Source of the DNA: an uncultured Clostridia bacterium
Lineage (GTDB): Bacteria > Bacillota > Clostridia > UMGS1810
Reading direction: 5' to 3'
Length of the DNA stretch: 34,187 nucleotides
Assembly (NCBI GenBank): GCA_937959315.1
Contig: CALGRC010000205.1
Span: forward strand, 1-34,187
Shown in pieces: positions 8,056-15,628 of this stretch. Numbering within the stretch: the stretch's first letter is position 1; each line of letters begins with the position of its first letter. The position numbers were made by a program, and so were the translations under genes. The notes below the pieces were generated by a model that did no database searches, was not told the origin of the DNA, and saw only the letters and a program-made list of their open reading frames with translations.

Positions 8056-8084
8056 TTGATTTTATCGCCAGGCTAGGTTAAAAT
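8056..8084 (+). promoter_or_regulatory. Promoter of recA
   Basis: TTGATT (8056-8061), a 17-base spacer and TAAAAT (8079-8084) lie 31 bases upstream of the preferred recA start. I could not find a clear Gram-positive LexA box (GAAC-N4-GTTC type) in the 107-base gap. Confidence 0.6.
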
Positions 8085-8115
8085 ATACATATTATCAAGT
8101 TGTGGGGTGAGAAAC

Positions 8116-9246
8116 GTGGCTGCAAAAGACGATAAGAAGATTGAATATAAGAAGATTGCGGAAAGCCGCGATGCAGGAAAGGAAGAAGCGTTGGATGCAG
8201 CGCTGGCGCAGATAGAAAAGGCGTTTGGCGCAGGTTCGATTATGCGTTTGGGCAATGCGCCTATCCGTGAGGTAGAGGTTATCCCAACCGGTTCTATCAG
8301 CCTGGATTTGGCGCTGGGCGTAGGCGGCTTGCCGCGCGGCCGGGTGGTGGAAATATACGGGCCGGAGTCGTCGGGGAAAACCACGGTGTCGCTGCATGTC
8401 ATTGCGGAGGCGCAGAAGCAGGGCGGCGAGGTGGCATTTATAGACGCGGAGCATGCGCTGGATCCGACCTATGCGCAGAAATTGGGGGTCAACATTGACC
8501 GGCTGATTGTATCCCAGCCGGATACCGGCGAGCAGGCGCTGGAGATTACCGAAGCGCTGGCGCGCAGCGGCGCGGTGGATGTCATTGTTGTCGACTCGGT
8601 TGCCGCGCTGGTGCCAAAGGCAGAAATTGCCGGCATTATGGGCGATTCGCATGTCGGCCTGCATGCGCGGCTGATGAGCCAGGCGCTGCGAAAGCTCACC
8701 GGTGTTATCAGCAAATCCAATACGGTGGTGATTTTCATCAACCAGATCCGGGAAAAAGTGGGCGTGATCTATGGCAGCCCGGAGGTAACCACCGGCGGGC
8801 GGGCGCTCAAGTTTTATGCGTCGGTGCGTATGGATATCCGCAAGCAGGAGCCCATCAAGGACGGTTCGCAGATTATTGGCTACCGGACACGGGCAAAAAT
8901 TGTGAAAAATAAAATGGCGCCCCCATTTAAAGAGGCGGAATTTGACATGATGTTCGGCGAGGGCATCAGCAAAGAGGGCGATGTGCTGGATGTCGCCACC
9001 AATTTTGATATTGTGCAAAAGAGCGGCTCCTGGTATTCTTATATGGGCGAGCGCATTGGGCAGGGCCGTGACAAGTGTAAAGAATTTTTAAAAGCCAATC
9101 CGGCCATAATGGAGGAAATCCGCGGCAAAATCATGGCGGCGGTAGAGGAAGAAAAGCAGGCTAAGATTGCCGCGGCAGCCAAGCGGGCGGAGGAACTCAG
9201 CCGTGCGCCGTCGCCGGATGCTGTACAGCCGGGGGCATCCAAATAA
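8116..9246 (+). CDS. recA: RecA recombinase
   Basis: ATP-dependent strand-exchange protein for homologous recombination and, where present, LexA cleavage. The 376-residue sequence has the Walker A motif GPESSGKTT, the AEHALDP segment, the Walker B VIVVDSVAALVPKAEI, the loop 1 region MGDSHVGLHARLMSQALRKL, the loop 2 region INQIREKVGVIYGSPEVTTGG, and an Ala/Lys-rich C-terminal tail. The start is GTG 8116, with GGGGTGAG 5 bases upstream; a GTG at 8107 is in frame but has no ribosome site. It is followed by recX, its usual modulator. The N-terminus is unusually charged (KDDKK, EYKK) compared with short RecA N-termini, but the core is ordinary. Confidence 0.97.
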   Translation: MAAKDDKKIEYKKIAESRDAGKEEALDAALAQIEKAFGAGSIMRLGNAPIREVEVIPTGSISLDLALGVGGLPRGRVVEIYGPESSGKTTVSLHVIAEAQKQGGEVAFIDAEHALDPTYAQKLGVNIDRLIVSQPDTGEQALEITEALARSGAVDVIVVDSVAALVPKAEIAGIMGDSHVGLHARLMSQALRKLTGVISKSNTVVIFINQIREKVGVIYGSPEVTTGGRALKFYASVRMDIRKQEPIKDGSQIIGYRTRAKIVKNKMAPPFKEAEFDMMFGEGISKEGDVLDVATNFDIVQKSGSWYSYMGERIGQGRDKCKEFLKANPAIMEEIRGKIMAAVEEEKQAKIAAAAKRAEELSRAPSPDAVQPGASK

Positions 9247-9273
9247 AACAGCGGGGCCAAATGGGTAGGGCAG

Positions 9274-9316
9274 GGAGGGTACCTCCGTGCCTTATTTCCG
9301 CTTTACAGGGAGGTAC
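9274..9316 (+). promoter_or_regulatory. Possible RNA switch over the recX ribosome site
   Basis: In the recA-recX gap, GTACCTCC (9279-9286) is complementary over eight bases to GGAGGTAC (9309-9316), which contains the recX Shine-Dalgarno sequence. The same CCTCC can instead pair with GGAGG at 9274-9278 in a tight 3-base-loop hairpin. The two foldings are mutually exclusive, one hiding and one freeing the ribosome site. This is read from sequence only. Confidence 0.35.
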
Positions 9317-9323
9317 GGCAGAT

Positions 9324-9953
9324 ATGGAAATTACTGGGATAACACCGCAAAAGCACAATAAGAACCGTGTTTCGGTTTATGTGGACCACGCCTATGCCTT
9401 TTCTCTGGATGAGGTGGATTTGGTACGCCTGGGGCTTAACATAGGCCGGCAGATGACCGGGCAGGATATCGCGGCCTGCAATGTGGAGTCCAATTTTTCC
9501 AAGGCCAAGGCCAAGGCGCTGGACGCGCTTTCCCGCCGTGCAATGAGCATAAAAGAGCTGCGGGACAAGCTGTTGGAAAAGGGGTTTGACCCGTCAATTG
9601 CCGATATGGCAGTGGATGATTTGATAGATTTGGGGTATTTGGACGACGCGGCCTTTGCGGCGCTGTATGCAGAGCAGGCCATAGACGGTAAGGGCTGGGG
9701 AAAACGGAAGGTTAAGTATGAGCTGCTGCAAAAGGGCGTGGACGGCGCGGTTATCAGCGAAGTGCTGGAAGCATTTGATACGCCGCCGTACGAGCGGATG
9801 GCGGAACTGCTGCAAATGAAATACGGCAGCCTGGATGTATCCGACCGGAAGCAGAAAGAGCGTGCCGCGCGGTTTTTGGCGTCCAAGGGATATGATTTTT
9901 CGGACATTGGCGAGGCGTTGGCCCGCTGGGCAGAAAGGCAGGAGGAAGCGTGA
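9324..9953 (+). CDS. recX: RecX, regulator of RecA
   Basis: RecX proteins bind the RecA filament and limit or modulate its activity. The 209-residue protein has the three-helix-repeat character of the family: segments ALDALSRRAMSIKELRDKL, LIDLGYLDDAAFA and ERAARFLASKGYDF match RecX repeat patterns, and it directly follows recA. The start at ATG 9324 is chosen because GGGAGG ends 10 bases upstream and the sequence from there, MEITGITPQKHNKNRVSVY, looks like a normal RecX N-terminus; the frame extends to 9261 without a better site. Its stop overlaps the rimO start by four bases (GTGA). The ribosome site can be sequestered by an upstream complementary sequence. Confidence 0.88.
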   Translation: MEITGITPQKHNKNRVSVYVDHAYAFSLDEVDLVRLGLNIGRQMTGQDIAACNVESNFSKAKAKALDALSRRAMSIKELRDKLLEKGFDPSIADMAVDDLIDLGYLDDAAFAALYAEQAIDGKGWGKRKVKYELLQKGVDGAVISEVLEAFDTPPYERMAELLQMKYGSLDVSDRKQKERAARFLASKGYDFSDIGEALARWAERQEEA

Positions 9954-11275
9954 GCGTGAAAATCGGGTTTGTTTCGCTGGGCTGTGCAAAAAATTTAACC
10001 GATACCGAAACCATGCTGGGCCTGCTGCTGGGGGATGGGTATGAAATTACCGCAGAGCCGGCGCAGGCGGATGTGCTGGTGGTCAATACCTGCGCGTTTA
10101 TTGATGCGGCGAAAGAAGAGTCAATTGGCGCAATCCTCGACATGGCGGCATATAAAGAACAAAATTGCAGAATGCTCATTGTTGCCGGCTGCCTGGCGCA
10201 GCGGTACCGGGACGAGGTGTTGGAGCAGTTCCCAGAGGTAGATGCCGTTTTGGGCGTCAACGACTACGATAAAATCGGGAACGTCATAAGGGGATTTTTT
10301 GAAAAGCAGCAGCGGTTTTCGTGTGTGGGCAGCGCGGATGATGCGGTGCCGGAAGGATTGCCCCGCCTGCGCAGTACGCCGCGGCACTATGCTTATTTAA
10401 AGATTGCGGATGGCTGTGACAACCGCTGTACCTACTGTATCATCCCAAAACTGCGGGGGCATTTCCGCAGCCGGGCGGCAGGCCAGATATTGCAGGAGGC
10501 CAGGCAGCTTGCCGCAGACGGGGTGAAAGAGCTGATTTTGGTGGCGCAGGATACTGCCTGTTATGGCAAGGACTTAGAAGGTTACAGGCTGCCCGATTTG
10601 CTGCGGGATTTGGAGCCAATAGAGGGGATAGCATGGATCCGGCTGCAGTATTGTTACCCGGAGAATATCACCGAAGAGCTGATTGCAGAAATGGCGCGAA
10701 ACAAGAAGGTAGTGCCCTATTTGGATATGCCGCTTCAGCATGTCAGCGACGCGGTGCTTAAACGCATGGGGCGCAAAAGCCGGTATGACGAACTTGTAGC
10801 GCTCATTGGGCATTTGCGCAGCCGGCTGCCGGGGCTGGCCATCCGGACGTCAATCATTGTAGGGTTTCCCGGCGAAACGGAGGCGGATTTTGCCTGTTTG
10901 ACGGCGTTTATGCAGGATATGCGGCTTGACCGTGCGGGCGTGTTCCCTTATTCGCGGGAAGAGGGGACGCCGGCTTACGGTTTTCCGGGCCAGCTTCCGG
11001 AAGCGGTCAAACAGGAGCGGTATGAAATGTTAATGCAGATCCAGCAGGCGGTATCATTGGAATTGAATATGGAAAAAACGGGAACGATCATAGATGTGAT
11101 CATTGAGGAATATGATGAAACGAACCTGTGCTATGTTGGCAGGAGTTATGCCGACACGCCTGATGTGGACGGGCGGGCGTATGTATACAGCACACAGGAG
11201 CTGCATGCGGGCGATATTGTGCGGATGCGTGTGCTGGAAGCGGACGAATATGATGTGACAGGAGAGATGGCATAG
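9950..11275 (+). CDS. rimO: RimO, ribosomal protein S12 methylthiotransferase
   Basis: Radical SAM enzyme that adds a methylthio group to a conserved Asp of ribosomal protein S12. The 441 residues show the N-terminal UPF0004 domain with Cys12 (GFVSLGCAKN), Cys48 (VNTCAF) and Cys81 (VAGCLAQR) for one 4Fe-4S cluster, the radical SAM motif Cys156-x3-Cys160-x2-Cys163 for the other, and a C-terminal TRAM domain. The SLGCAKN and DGCDNRCTYCIIP forms, with a following LRGHFRSR, point to RimO rather than MiaB. The start is GTG 9950 with AGGAGG 4 bases upstream, overlapping the recX stop. pgsA begins immediately after the stop. Confidence 0.94.
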   Translation: MSVKIGFVSLGCAKNLTDTETMLGLLLGDGYEITAEPAQADVLVVNTCAFIDAAKEESIGAILDMAAYKEQNCRMLIVAGCLAQRYRDEVLEQFPEVDAVLGVNDYDKIGNVIRGFFEKQQRFSCVGSADDAVPEGLPRLRSTPRHYAYLKIADGCDNRCTYCIIPKLRGHFRSRAAGQILQEARQLAADGVKELILVAQDTACYGKDLEGYRLPDLLRDLEPIEGIAWIRLQYCYPENITEELIAEMARNKKVVPYLDMPLQHVSDAVLKRMGRKSRYDELVALIGHLRSRLPGLAIRTSIIVGFPGETEADFACLTAFMQDMRLDRAGVFPYSREEGTPAYGFPGQLPEAVKQERYEMLMQIQQAVSLELNMEKTGTIIDVIIEEYDETNLCYVGRSYADTPDVDGRAYVYSTQELHAGDIVRMRVLEADEYDVTGEMA

Positions 11276-11821
11276 ATGAACACGGCCAATAAAATCACCA
11301 TTTTGCGGATTTTGATGATTCCGGTTTTTATGATTGTGTTGCTGCTGCAATGGGAGTATAGCGATATAGCGGCAGCGGCCATTTTTGTGCTGGCGGCTGC
11401 CACCGACGGGCTGGATGGATATATTGCGCGGAAACACGGGCAGGTGACGGATTTTGGAAAGTTTATTGACCCGCTGGCCGATAAGCTGCTGGTGGCGACG
11501 GCGCTCGTCTGCCTGGTGGATTTGGAGCGCATAGCGTCTTGGATGGCCGTTGTCATCATTGCGCGGGAATTTATCGTCACCAGCCTGCGTATTGTGGCGA
11601 TATCCAGCGGTGTGGTCATTGCCGCGTCTATGACCGGTAAGGTCAAGACGGTGATACAAATTATTGCGACCGTATGTGCGCTGCTGTTTTACGGGAAAGC
11701 GTATGCCATATTCGGCATGTCGGCCGGATACATTGCCATGGGGATTGCCGCGCTGTTTACCATCTATTCGGGCGTGGTGTATTTGAAAGGGAACTGGCAC
11801 CTGATCAACCATTTTAAATAA
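11276..11821 (+). CDS. pgsA: PgsA, CDP-diacylglycerol-glycerol-3-phosphate 3-phosphatidyltransferase
   Basis: Integral membrane enzyme forming phosphatidylglycerol phosphate from CDP-diacylglycerol and glycerol-3-phosphate. The 181 residues contain the complete CDP-alcohol phosphotransferase signature D-x2-DG-x2-AR-x8-G-x3-D-x3-D, with Asp44, Asp47, Gly48, Arg52, Gly61, Asp65 and Asp69, and several hydrophobic helices (about 8-27, 31-43, 75-95, 110-125, 130-175). The opening NKITILRILMIPVF is typical of the family. The ATG follows the rimO stop with no gap; GGAGAG 9 bases upstream is its ribosome site. The pairing rimO-pgsA is common in Firmicutes. Confidence 0.94.
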   Translation: MNTANKITILRILMIPVFMIVLLLQWEYSDIAAAAIFVLAAATDGLDGYIARKHGQVTDFGKFIDPLADKLLVATALVCLVDLERIASWMAVVIIAREFIVTSLRIVAISSGVVIAASMTGKVKTVIQIIATVCALLFYGKAYAIFGMSAGYIAMGIAALFTIYSGVVYLKGNWHLINHFK

Positions 11822-11838
11822 GAGGCGGACGGGAAGCT

Positions 11839-13035
11839 ATGACGGATTTTTTCATCAGGCGGTTTATTAAAGACCATGAGGATATCAAAAATGAAGCGGT
11901 GCGGGAACGGTATGGGAAACTGTCCGGCGCCGTCGGTATTTGCTGCAATGTATTGCTGTGTGCGGGGAAAATGGCCGCTGGAATTTTGTTTCATAGTATT
12001 TCAGTGGTTGCCGACGCTGTGAACAACCTGTCGGACGCGCTGTCGTCGGTGGTGACGCTGGTTGGTTTCCAACTAGCCGGCCGCCCGGCGGATGAAGGGC
12101 ATCCGTATGGGCACCAGCGGATTGAGTATCTGTCCGGCCTGTTGGTTTCCTTTTTGATTTTGCTCATTGGCGTCCAGCTTATCCGGTCGTCGCTGGGCAA
12201 GATATTTTCACCGGAACAAGTGCAGTTTAGCTATCTGACAGTGGTGATCCTGCTCCTTTCCATGGGGGTAAAGACCTGGCTGTTTGCCTTTAACCGCAAG
12301 TTGGGCAGAATCATCCATTCCAATGTGCTGCGCGCGACGGCACAGGACAGTATCAACGATGTGGTGACGACCGGCGCGGTTTTATTGTCGGCAATTGTGA
12401 GCAAGCTGATTGGCTTCCAGTTGGACGGATATGTAGGCGTGCTGGTTTCGCTGTTTATCCTGTATTCCGGCATTGGCCTGGTGCGCGATACCCTCAACCC
12501 TCTGCTTGGGGAAGCGCCCTCACCGGAACTGGTAGGGGAAATTGAAGCGAAAATAAAAAGCTATGAAGGCGTAGAGGGCATCCACGATTTGATGGTACAC
12601 GATTATGGGCCGCAGCGGCGGTTTGCATCGGTGCATGTGGAAGTATCTGCCAAGCGGGATATTATGGAAAGCCATGACTTGATCGACAATATTGAGCGGG
12701 AAGTGGCTGCGGCATTGGGTATCCACTTGGTTATTCATATGGATCCAATCGTCACAGATGATGTTGTTATCAACGATGCACATGCCATGGTGGACCGCAT
12801 TGTTTTAGCCATTGATCCCCGGCTGTCCATTCACGATTTCCGTATGGTGAAAGGGCCGACCCACAGCAATTTGATTTTTGATGTGACAGTGCCGCCCAAA
12901 AGTAAGCTATCGGACGCCGGATTGCGGGAGGATATCCAACGTGCGGTATATGCGGAAAACCCAAATTACCACTGTGTTATCACCATTGACCGGAGTTATA
13001 TTTCATCTCCCGGTTCTACCGGCCCGGTGGCATAA
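11839..13035 (+). CDS. Cation diffusion facilitator family exporter, possibly for manganese
   Basis: A 398-residue CDF transporter: an N-terminal six-helix membrane domain (about 28-220) followed by cytoplasmic metal-binding domain(s), longer than the usual 300 or so residues, with what appears to be a second MTP-like soluble repeat after residue 300. In helix 2 the metal-site residues read Asn62-x3-Asp66 (within VADAVNNLSD) and in helix 5 Asp170-x3-Asp174 (AQDSINDVV). The N-D-D-D set matches MntE-type Mn(II) exporters rather than the H/D-D-H-D sets of zinc transporters; the substrate is therefore inferred. It starts 17 bases after pgsA. Its stop codon abuts that of the convergent tepA-like gene with no gap and no terminator. 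Confidence 0.88.
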   Translation: MTDFFIRRFIKDHEDIKNEAVRERYGKLSGAVGICCNVLLCAGKMAAGILFHSISVVADAVNNLSDALSSVVTLVGFQLAGRPADEGHPYGHQRIEYLSGLLVSFLILLIGVQLIRSSLGKIFSPEQVQFSYLTVVILLLSMGVKTWLFAFNRKLGRIIHSNVLRATAQDSINDVVTTGAVLLSAIVSKLIGFQLDGYVGVLVSLFILYSGIGLVRDTLNPLLGEAPSPELVGEIEAKIKSYEGVEGIHDLMVHDYGPQRRFASVHVEVSAKRDIMESHDLIDNIEREVAAALGIHLVIHMDPIVTDDVVINDAHAMVDRIVLAIDPRLSIHDFRMVKGPTHSNLIFDVTVPPKSKLSDAGLREDIQRAVYAENPNYHCVITIDRSYISSPGSTGPVA

Positions 13036-13746
13036 TTACGTTTTATCTGCCGCTGGTTCCGTTTTTCGGTTGGCCTTGTTTTCTGCAATCATGGCGTAGA
13101 GCTTGTCCACGGCGTCCTGCAAGCCGCCGAGCTGGTCAATCAGCTTGTATTCCACGGCTTCCGCGCCAAACAGGATACTGCCTACATCATTGGCAATTTC
13201 GCCGGTATTGAGCATGAGCGATAAAAATGTTTCCCGTGATATGCGGGAATTGCGGGTGACAAACTGCACTACCCGTTCCTGCATTTTGTCAAAATATGCA
13301 AAGGTTTGCGGAACGCCAATCACAAGTCCATTCATACGGATGGGATGGATGGTCATGGTGGCGGATTGGGCTATAAACGAATGCTTGGCTGCCACTGCCA
13401 GCGGTACGCCAATGCTGTGCCCGCCGCCCAGCACCAGCGACACAGTGGGCTTTTTCATGGTGGCTATGAGTTCTGCAATCGCCAGCCCCGCCTCTACATC
13501 GCCGCCAATGGTATTTAACAGAATCAGCAGTCCGTCAACCTCCTCGCTTTCTTCTATGGCGACCAGTTGCGGCAGCAGGTGTTCATATTTGGTGCTTTTA
13601 TTTTGCGGCGGCAATATCATATGCCCTTCAATTTGGCCGATGATAGACAGGCATTCGATGGCGCCGCGGGCGTTTTTGATATGGGATGTGCCAAATTCTT
13701 TGACGGAATCGCCGTTTTTTTCTATTTCGCTTTTTTCTTCACTCAT
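13036..13746 (-). CDS. tepA: ClpP-like translocation-enhancing peptidase (TepA/S14 family)
   Basis: A 236-residue member of the ClpP/crotonase-fold serine peptidases closest to Bacillus TepA (YmfB). The nucleophile is probably Ser111 in LGGGHSIGVPLAVAA, with His134 in MTIHPIRM as the base, and the NTIGGDVEAGLAI segment is the oxyanion-strand motif. A glutamine- and charge-rich N-terminal tail of about 25 residues precedes the fold. Such proteins are thought to act on signal peptides or in protein export. I place the start at ATG 13746 because GGGG lies 8 bases upstream; an ATG two codons earlier sits too close to it. It is convergent with the CDF gene and divergent from metA. Confidence 0.85.
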   Translation of the reverse strand: MSEEKSEIEKNGDSVKEFGTSHIKNARGAIECLSIIGQIEGHMILPPQNKSTKYEHLLPQLVAIEESEEVDGLLILLNTIGGDVEAGLAIAELIATMKKPTVSLVLGGGHSIGVPLAVAAKHSFIAQSATMTIHPIRMNGLVIGVPQTFAYFDKMQERVVQFVTRNSRISRETFLSLMLNTGEIANDVGSILFGAEAVEYKLIDQLGGLQDAVDKLYAMIAENKANRKTEPAADKT

Positions 13747-13806
13747 ATCCATATCCCCTTTTTTGATTGATTGGTTTAGTATCGGCAAAAACGATGGATT
13801 TTATCA

Positions 13807-13835
13807 TTGTCATTTTGTAAAATGTTTGGTATACT
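13807..13835 (+). promoter_or_regulatory. Promoter of metA
   Basis: TTGTCA (13807-13812), a 17-base spacer and TATACT (13830-13835). The remaining leader of about 25 bases is too short for an S-box or T-box riboswitch, so methionine control through the leader is not visible. Confidence 0.7.
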
Positions 13836-13867
13836 GGATATCAAATATTAGAAAGGATGTGGGCCAA

Positions 13868-14785
13868 ATGCCGATTAAAATTCCGGGGAACTTGCCGGCT
13901 GCAAGGGTGCTGTCGGGGGAAAATATCTTTGTTATGACAGAAAAGCGCGCGCTCAGGCAGGATATCCGGCCGCTGAAAATTGCACTGGTCAATATCATGC
14001 CCACAAAGATTGTGACAGAAACGCAGTTGCTGCGCCTGTTGGGGAATACGCCGCTGCAAATTGAAGTGGATTTGATCCATACCAAAACGCACAAGTCTAA
14101 AAATACGCCGCCAGTGCATTTGGAGACATTTTATAAAGATTTTGACCAGATAAAAAATGATAAATATGACGGCATGATTATCACTGGAGCGCCGGTGGAA
14201 CAGATGGAATTTGAGCAGGTCAACTATTGGGAAGAGCTAAAATCCATTATGGACTGGGCGCAGAAAAATGTTACCAGTACGCTGCATATCTGCTGGGCGG
14301 CGCAAGCGGGGCTGTATTACCATTATGGCGTGCCAAAATATCCGCTGGAGCAAAAGCTGTTTGGCGTGTTCCGCCACCGGGTGGTGCAGCAGCGCTGTAA
14401 GCTGCTGCGTGGGTTTGATGACGAATTCTGGGCGCCGCATTCCCGCCACACCGAGGTGTTAGCTTCCGATATTGCCAAGGTACCGGAATTACAGATTTTG
14501 TCCGATTCGGCTGAAGCAGGCGTATATATAGCCGCCAGCCGCGACCGCAAAAATATCTTTGTCACCGGGCATTCAGAATATGACCGGGATACACTGCATT
14601 TGGAATATCTGCGGGACAGGGAGGCGGGATTGGATATTGCGGTGCCGGCCAATTATTATCCGGGGGATGACCCGTCTAAAAAGCCGGTGGTGCGGTGGCG
14701 GGCACATGCACATTTGCTGTTTTCCAATTGGCTGAACTACTACGTGTACCAGGCCACGCCGTATGATATGGCAAAGATTAAATAA
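13868..14785 (+). CDS. metA: MetA, homoserine O-acyltransferase (predicted acetyl-CoA specific)
   Basis: Activates homoserine for methionine synthesis. The 305-residue protein is a full-length MetA: catalytic Cys142 in STLHICWAAQAGLYYHYGV, the FGVFRHRV segment, and a GHSEYDRDTL motif with the catalytic His and Glu. Position 111, in ITGAPVEQ, is Glu. In characterised MetA enzymes Glu111 favours acetyl-CoA and Gly111 succinyl-CoA, so O-acetylhomoserine is the predicted product. The start at ATG 13868 follows AAAGGA; the frame remains open far upstream only because it is antisense to the tepA-like gene. It is monocistronic between a promoter and a bidirectional terminator. Confidence 0.95.
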   Translation: MPIKIPGNLPAARVLSGENIFVMTEKRALRQDIRPLKIALVNIMPTKIVTETQLLRLLGNTPLQIEVDLIHTKTHKSKNTPPVHLETFYKDFDQIKNDKYDGMIITGAPVEQMEFEQVNYWEELKSIMDWAQKNVTSTLHICWAAQAGLYYHYGVPKYPLEQKLFGVFRHRVVQQRCKLLRGFDDEFWAPHSRHTEVLASDIAKVPELQILSDSAEAGVYIAASRDRKNIFVTGHSEYDRDTLHLEYLRDREAGLDIAVPANYYPGDDPSKKPVVRWRAHAHLLFSNWLNYYVYQATPYDMAKIK

Positions 14786-14816
14786 AAAAGCAGGGCCGGA
14801 TCCGGCCCTGCTTTTT
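14785..14816 (+). terminator. Bidirectional terminator between metA and the LUD gene
   Basis: A perfect 32-bp palindrome, A5-GCAGGGCCGGA then its complement and T5, gives a GC-rich hairpin with U-tracts on both strands. It overlaps the last base of the metA stop and the stop of the convergent gene at 14815. Confidence 0.9.
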
Positions 14817-15489
14817 AATATCCCAATACCTCCCCGACTAAAATCACTTTGATGCGCCCTTTTTCCCGCTGGGTAGAGGAAATGACATAATTGCAGCAAA
14901 TACGGCTGTCGCTGCCACATCCGCTGCAAATATCCGTTTTGCCGTTTGCCAATGATACACACTGCCCTTCTTTCTGACAGTAGGTCCCACAGTTTAACCG
15001 GGTAGCATTGGCAGGCGCTGCAATGCGTTTGACCCGTTGTGCCGCCGCGTGGATATCGGGGACAATTTTATGATATCCAGCTACGACAATGACGCTTTTT
15101 GGCCCAAACAGCAGGGCCGCCACCCGGTTGGAATTGCCGTCCACATTGTACAGCTCGCCGTTTTCTGTGATGGCGTTTGTGCTGGTAAGGTATGCGTCGG
15201 CAAAAAATGTGTCACGGTAGAGAGCCTGCATTTCTTCCGGCGTCATACCGGGGCGGGCGCGGTCAAGGTAATTGTAATCGCCGTTTTTAAGCAGGTCAAT
15301 TGCGCCTATTTGCTGCAAGGTCACCGACCCGCCGTGCGACACCGTTCCGCCCTTTGGCAGCAGCATTTGCACGGTGGACAGCGCCTCTTCTTTTGTAGGG
15401 GCGTAGTAGGCGTCCATCCGGTGGGCGCGCAGGGCGTCTATGGTGCGTCCTATACGCTTCTTCCAAATTTCGTGCAAGTTTTTTTCCAT
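14815..15489 (-). CDS. LUD-domain (DUF162) protein with C-terminal cysteine cluster
   Basis: A 224-residue protein of the LUD (lactate utilisation) domain family, recognised from PKGGTVSHGGSVTLQQIGAIDLL, the LTSTNAITENGELYNVDGN strand and the GPKSVIVVAGYHKIVPD segment. It is not a full LutB or LutC: no LutA or LutB gene is adjacent. The C-terminus holds seven cysteines (167, 171, 177, 188, 191, 198, 199), a possible Fe-S or zinc site. The start ATG 15489 is chosen because AAAGGAG lies 9 bases upstream; the frame continues further only as an antisense shadow of lonB. A lone LUD protein like this has no established reaction. Confidence 0.85.
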   Translation of the reverse strand: MEKNLHEIWKKRIGRTIDALRAHRMDAYYAPTKEEALSTVQMLLPKGGTVSHGGSVTLQQIGAIDLLKNGDYNYLDRARPGMTPEEMQALYRDTFFADAYLTSTNAITENGELYNVDGNSNRVAALLFGPKSVIVVAGYHKIVPDIHAAAQRVKRIAAPANATRLNCGTYCQKEGQCVSLANGKTDICSGCGSDSRICCNYVISSTQREKGRIKVILVGEVLGY

Positions 15490-15516
15490 GCCAGTCATCT
15501 CCTTTTTTATGGTTTT

Positions 15517-15545
15517 ATCATAGCACAATGGTTCCTGTTTTTCAA
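15517..15545 (-). promoter_or_regulatory. Promoter of the LUD gene
   Basis: On the minus strand TTGAAA (15545-15540), a 17-base spacer and TATGAT (15522-15517), 28 bases before the start codon. Confidence 0.7.
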
Positions 15546-15628
15546 GCGCCTGGTTTTCCATATCTTTGCAGGGATAAAGTTGTATTTGGCAGCAGATGAT
15601 AACCATATCTATGGAGGTGGATATTGTT

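Noticed and set aside
8095..9018. 307-residue open frame antisense to recA
   Set aside because: RecA is certain on the other strand; the antisense translation has no motif and no ribosome site.
9950..11275. MiaB (tRNA methylthiotransferase) as identity of this radical SAM gene
   Set aside because: The N-terminal SLGCAKN and cluster-flanking residues match RimO; the neighbour pgsA also fits the rimO context.
13103..13867. Long N-terminal extension of the metA frame
   Set aside because: The first 255 codons are antisense to the tepA-like gene; the promoter, ribosome site and family length place the start at 13868.
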